A DNA stretch of 64,000 bases from Stutzerimonas kunmingensis (GTDB lineage Bacteria > Pseudomonadota > Gammaproteobacteria > Pseudomonadales > Pseudomonadaceae), in contig NZ_JACXXG010000005.1 in assembly GCF_014764705.1 (NCBI RefSeq), positions 62,001-126,000 of the forward strand. Direction: 5' to 3'. The translations under genes were made by a program, and so were the position numbers. Every line of letters starts with the position of its first letter. The stretch's first letter is position 1. Under the pieces are notes generated by a model. That model was not told the DNA's origin. It saw only the letters and a program-made list of their open reading frames with translations, and did no database searches. Below, piece after piece: positions 61,115 through 64,000 of the stretch.

Positions 61115-61939
61115 ATGCGTTTCGCTTTTCCGTTGAAATTGGCCATGGTCGCGCTGGTGTTGGCAACGCCATTCACGGCAGCGGCAGCGGGGAAGTGCGA
61201 CCGTCTGGTGGCGACTGGCGCAGCGGACAACCCTCCCTTTCTCTGGCGCGATCCGCAGAACCCGAAGCGTCTGATCGGGGCCAATGCGGACCTGCTTGGG
61301 CAGATCGCCGACTCGCTCGATCTGAAACTGGACCTGCTTTACACCGGTGACCGAACCAAAGCGCTCGAAGAGGTGCGCAGTGGCCGGGTCGACGTACTGG
61401 CCGATGCGACGCTGACGGTGCAGCGACTCGAAGAACTGGATTTCGTCCACCCGGCCATCCTGCAATTGCAGACCGTCGCCTGGGTACGCAATGAGCCCGG
61501 CTTCTTCTATGCCAGCCGTGAAGATCTTGGAGGCCACGCCGGCTTGATCGCTGGCACCAGCCGCTTCGGTAGCGAGTTCGACGCCTTCGCGAAAAAACAC
61601 CTGCAATTGCAGCCGGTCGCCGACCTCGCTCAGGGGCTGAAGCGGATCGTTGCGGGCAATGGCGACTACTTGCTGCATGAGCGGTACAGTGCAGTCGCGG
61701 CGGCTGATGCATTGGGGCTGCTGGACAAGGTGCAGCGTCTCGAACCTCCAGTGGTAGGCCGGGATATGCACCTGGCCATTTCGCACGACTCGGCCTGCAA
61801 TGATCCCTGGCTGCGCGGACAACTGGCGCGGAAGATGACAGAATTGCGCGCCGCCGGTGTGCCTGAGCAACTGGTGGCGCACAACCTGACCGTCTGGAAG
61901 AACCAGCAGTCAGAGCGGGCAAAGGCTTCGAAAAAGTAG
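61115..61939 (+). CDS. periplasmic solute-binding protein (family 3 type)
   Basis: A 274-residue protein with a signal peptide (cleavage after about residue 26, TAAAAG/KCD) and a bacterial extracellular solute-binding protein family 3 fold, usual for amino-acid ABC transporters. It shows DNPPFLWRDP, GANADLLGQIADSL and RSGRVDVLADATLTVQRLEELDF, which align with the ligand-binding block of the family. No ABC permease or ATPase lies nearby, so it may be a sensor-like or orphan binding protein. AAGGGG precedes the ATG. Two lipoprotein genes follow within 8 bp, suggesting one operon. Confidence 0.85.
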   Translation: MRFAFPLKLAMVALVLATPFTAAAAGKCDRLVATGAADNPPFLWRDPQNPKRLIGANADLLGQIADSLDLKLDLLYTGDRTKALEEVRSGRVDVLADATLTVQRLEELDFVHPAILQLQTVAWVRNEPGFFYASREDLGGHAGLIAGTSRFGSEFDAFAKKHLQLQPVADLAQGLKRIVAGNGDYLLHERYSAVAAADALGLLDKVQRLEPPVVGRDMHLAISHDSACNDPWLRGQLARKMTELRAAGVPEQLVAHNLTVWKNQQSERAKASKK

Positions 61940-61947
61940 GACTCGCC

Positions 61948-62304
61948 GTGTTGAAAAGACTTTTCGCCAGCCCATTTCTGGTCCTGGTTTTCCTGACTGG
62001 CTGTGCCAGTGATCCCGCCCCGACAGAACAACTGCGCCTGAGCTCGCAGGCCGTGGCGCAGGCACGCTCCGTAGGCGCAACCGATGCGTACGAGGAGCTG
62101 GTGCTGGCCGAAAGCAAGTTGAGCAAGGCCCAGGAGGCACTCGAGGCGGGCGATAATCGCAAAGCCCGGCTGCTGGGCGAGCAGGCGGAGCTGGATGCTC
62201 GTCTGGCGGAGAGCAGGGTTCTGAAGGACAAGCGCGAGGCGCAGATCGACGATCTGAATCGTCGCATTCAGCGGCTACGGCAGTTGCTGGGGGAGGCCAG
62301 GTGA
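61948..62304 (+). CDS. DUF4398 lipoprotein
   Basis: A 118-residue lipoprotein with lipobox LTGC (Cys19). The mature part is an alpha-helical region of the DUF4398 type: SQAVAQARSVGATDAYEELVLAESKLSKAQEAL, followed by a coiled coil rich in Arg, Glu and Leu. The GTG start is preceded by TAGGA. The 3' end overlaps the OmpA-domain gene by 4 bp. The function is unknown. Confidence 0.85.
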   Translation: MLKRLFASPFLVLVFLTGCASDPAPTEQLRLSSQAVAQARSVGATDAYEELVLAESKLSKAQEALEAGDNRKARLLGEQAELDARLAESRVLKDKREAQIDDLNRRIQRLRQLLGEAR

Positions 62305-63098
62305 GAAGTGGATTTGCGATAGCCCTGGCTGGGCTGATACTGGCCGGTTGCTCGACGCCGCAGACCGAGCTCGAATTGAACCGCGCATCTGCGGCGCTGC
62401 AACGCATTCAGGCTGACAGTATGGTCCAGCGCAGCGCGCCGAAGGATGTTCAGCGTGCGCTCGAGACGCAGCAACGCGCCGAGCGTTTCAACCAGTACTG
62501 GGGGGGCGCCGCCGACGCCCGGCATTACGCCTACCTGAGTCAGCGCTACAGCGAAATCGCCGCGCAGCAGGGTGAGCTGCTGCAGCATCAGGAACAGGTC
62601 GCACGCCTGGAGATGGAGCGCGACCGGTTGCGGCGCATGCTGCAGGACGCCAGGTTGATGACCGCCGAGCAACAGGGTCGCTGGCTGGAAGACCAGATGA
62701 TGAGCCTGGCTGCCAGCGAAACCGATCGCGGCATGGTCATGACGCTGGGCGACGTGCTATTTCGTGCCGGCAGTGCCGACCTCAGCCACACGGCCAATCG
62801 CACCTTGCTCAAGCTGGTGCATTTCCTCCAGCTCAATCCGCAGCGCAAGATTCGCATCGAGGGATACAGCGACAGCCGCGGCGATGCCCAGGAGAATCTC
62901 GCGCTGTCACAGGCGCGGGCGCAAACGGTGGCGGATCTGCTGATCAATCTTGGCGTCGCTGCCGAGCGGGTAGAGGTGCGCGGCTATGGTGAGCGCTTTC
63001 CGTTGGCCGAGAACGCCTCGGCACGCGGTCGCGCGCAGAACCGTCGCGTTGAGATCCTGTTCTCCGACGCGGAAGGCAATCTCGGTCCCGACCGTTAG
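62301..63098 (+). CDS. OmpA-domain lipoprotein with DUF4398-like N-terminal region
   Basis: A 265-residue outer-membrane lipoprotein. The lipobox LAGC has Cys17. The N-terminal half is helical and coiled-coil-like (ELNRASAALQRIQADS, QQGELLQHQEQVARLEMERD), resembling the DUF4398 unit of the preceding gene. The C-terminal OmpA domain has FRAGSADLSHTANRTL, RIEGYSDSRGDAQENLALSQ and GYGERFPLAENASARGRAQNRRVEI, including the peptidoglycan-binding Asp and Arg. It probably tethers the outer membrane to peptidoglycan. It overlaps the upstream gene by 4 bp. Confidence 0.9.
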   Translation: MRSGFAIALAGLILAGCSTPQTELELNRASAALQRIQADSMVQRSAPKDVQRALETQQRAERFNQYWGGAADARHYAYLSQRYSEIAAQQGELLQHQEQVARLEMERDRLRRMLQDARLMTAEQQGRWLEDQMMSLAASETDRGMVMTLGDVLFRAGSADLSHTANRTLLKLVHFLQLNPQRKIRIEGYSDSRGDAQENLALSQARAQTVADLLINLGVAAERVEVRGYGERFPLAENASARGRAQNRRVEILFSDAEGNLGPDR

Positions 63099-63208
63099 TC
63101 GCGCGGCCATCTGAGCAGACTGTTTCGCCTAGACGTGACCTAACTGTATTGGTCTGGGTCTCCAGCAGTGCGCTACTGTTACGGTTCAGTTGGCAGGAGA
63201 CCGGCGAG

Positions 63209-64000
63209 ATGACCAATCTGTTGCTCTATCAGCGCATTGCCCAGCAGCTTGCCGAAGATATTCGGCGCGGCGTATATCGCCCCGGTGAGCGCGTGCCGTC
63301 GGTACGCAAGATGAGCCGACAGCTGAGTGTCAGCCACGCCACGGTGTTGCAGGCGTACGCCAATCTCGAAGATCAGGGCATGATCCGTGCGCGCCCGCAG
63401 TCCGGCTTCTACGTCCACCAGACGCCCGTACTCACTGCGCCGACGCCGGATATTGCCCAGGTCGAGCGGCCGAAACTGGTCACCCGCAGCAGCATCATCA
63501 ATCAGGTGCTCAGCGAGTCGCGCCGTGAGGGGCTGATTCCGCTGGGCGCGGCCGTGCCGCATGTGGATTATCTGCCGGTGCGGGCGTTGCACCAGCAGTT
63601 GGCCAAGGTCACGCGGTTTCACAGCCCTCGGGCATTCAGCTACATGTTCAGCCCGGGCTACGAGCCTCTGCGCCGCCAGGTGGCGATTCGCATGCGCGAT
63701 GCCGGTGTGGTGGTGGATTCGAGCGAGATCGTCATCACCCACGGCTGCGTCGACGCGCTGCAGATGTCACTGCGGGTCCTGACCAAGCCGGGCGATCTCA
63801 TCGCCGCCGAGTCGCCGACCTATTACGGCTTGCTTCAACTGGCCGATCTGCTCGGACTGAAGGTCATCGAGATCCCCAGCGACCCGGATACCGGAATGAG
63901 CCTTGAGGCGCTGCAGCTTGCGGCAGGGCAGTGGCCGATCAAGGCCCTGGTGCTGACCGCGCGCCTGAGTAATCCGCTGGGCGTGAGCATGCCTGACCAC
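63209..64000 (+). CDS. GntR/MocR-type regulator with aminotransferase domain, N-terminal part (cut by window edge)
   Basis: An open frame of 264 codons from the ATG at 63209 to the end of the window without a stop; the gene continues beyond. An N-terminal GntR-type winged helix (about residues 5-72, with RPGERVPSVRKMSRQLSVSHATVLQAY) is followed by a fold type I aminotransferase-like domain (FSPGYEPLRRQVAIRM, ITHGCVDALQMSL, AESPTYYGLL). The PLP lysine lies outside the window. MocR regulators usually control amino-acid, vitamin B6 or metabolic genes next to them. CAGGAGA precedes the ATG. Confidence 0.9.
   Translation, partial: MTNLLLYQRIAQQLAEDIRRGVYRPGERVPSVRKMSRQLSVSHATVLQAYANLEDQGMIRARPQSGFYVHQTPVLTAPTPDIAQVERPKLVTRSSIINQVLSESRREGLIPLGAAVPHVDYLPVRALHQQLAKVTRFHSPRAFSYMFSPGYEPLRRQVAIRMRDAGVVVDSSEIVITHGCVDALQMSLRVLTKPGDLIAAESPTYYGLLQLADLLGLKVIEIPSDPDTGMSLEALQLAAGQWPIKALVLTARLSNPLGVSMPDH

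Overview
The window is a chromosomal segment of a GC-rich gammaproteobacterium, almost certainly a Pseudomonas or a close relative (Stutzerimonas-like). The support is the gene content: KDPG aldolase, a GAPDH with a long N-terminal extension, an NQR operon followed by apbE and nqrM, lolCDE, a murB/rne/rluC cluster, the fab cluster and an etf cluster. As I recall it, the order closely follows the P. aeruginosa PAO1 block from etfBA to mfd. Species-level placement is inference. I see no phage, insertion sequence, CRISPR array, tRNA or rRNA, so this is a conserved core region with small accessory features.

Layout. 1-2.9 kb: the end of eda (Entner-Doudoroff), a GapN-type aldehyde dehydrogenase and an aldo/keto reductase. 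2.9-3.6 kb: two REP-like hairpins, then a guanidine-II (mini-ykkC) riboswitch in front of a guanidinium exporter gene (gdx/sugE). 3.6-10.7 kb, minus strand: mfd, csiV, a SNF2-type helicase and an unrecognised protein. A divergent promoter region separates mfd from the long GAPDH. 12.6-19.8 kb: nqrABCDEF-apbE-nqrM, encoding the sodium/proton-pumping NADH:quinone oxidoreductase with its flavinylation and maturation factors, followed by sthA. 21.4-23.1 kb, minus strand: a glycerophosphodiester phosphodiesterase, a small secreted protein and a PilZ protein. 23.1-33.9 kb: lolC-lolD-lolE, a DUF2062 protein, comEC, then an overlapping envelope operon (exbB, exbD, lpxK, trm112-like, kdsB, low-molecular-weight phosphatase, murB).

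34.2-37.4 kb: rne on the minus strand with a UUCG terminator and a long leader. 37.9-40.5 kb: rluC, a HAD phosphatase and sppA; maf lies opposite. 41.2-50.5 kb: the lipid/envelope/replication run yceD-rpmF-plsX-fabD-fabG, acpP, fabF-pabC-mltG-tmk-holB-pilZ, followed by tatD and an amino-acid permease. 53-57 kb: a class V aminotransferase divergent from a TetR regulator, a radical SAM protein, a DUF4823 lipoprotein and a DUF1285 protein. 57.3-61 kb: ETF-ubiquinone oxidoreductase divergent from etfBA, with a PsrA-like operator between the two promoters. 61.1-64 kb: a periplasmic solute-binding protein, two DUF4398-type lipoproteins (the second with an OmpA domain), and the start of a MocR-type regulator cut by the window edge.

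Most interesting signals. (i) The guanidine-II riboswitch/gdx pair. (ii) The shared operator between the two electron-transfer-flavoprotein transcription units. (iii) A near-consensus promoter so close to yceD that the fatty-acid operon mRNA may be leaderless. (iv) A GapN-like enzyme lacking the usual general-base glutamate. (v) The roughly 135-residue unexplained N-terminal domain of GAPDH. (vi) A SNF2 helicase that appears to lack an N-terminal zinc-finger region. I did not find a convincing, wholly undescribed system.
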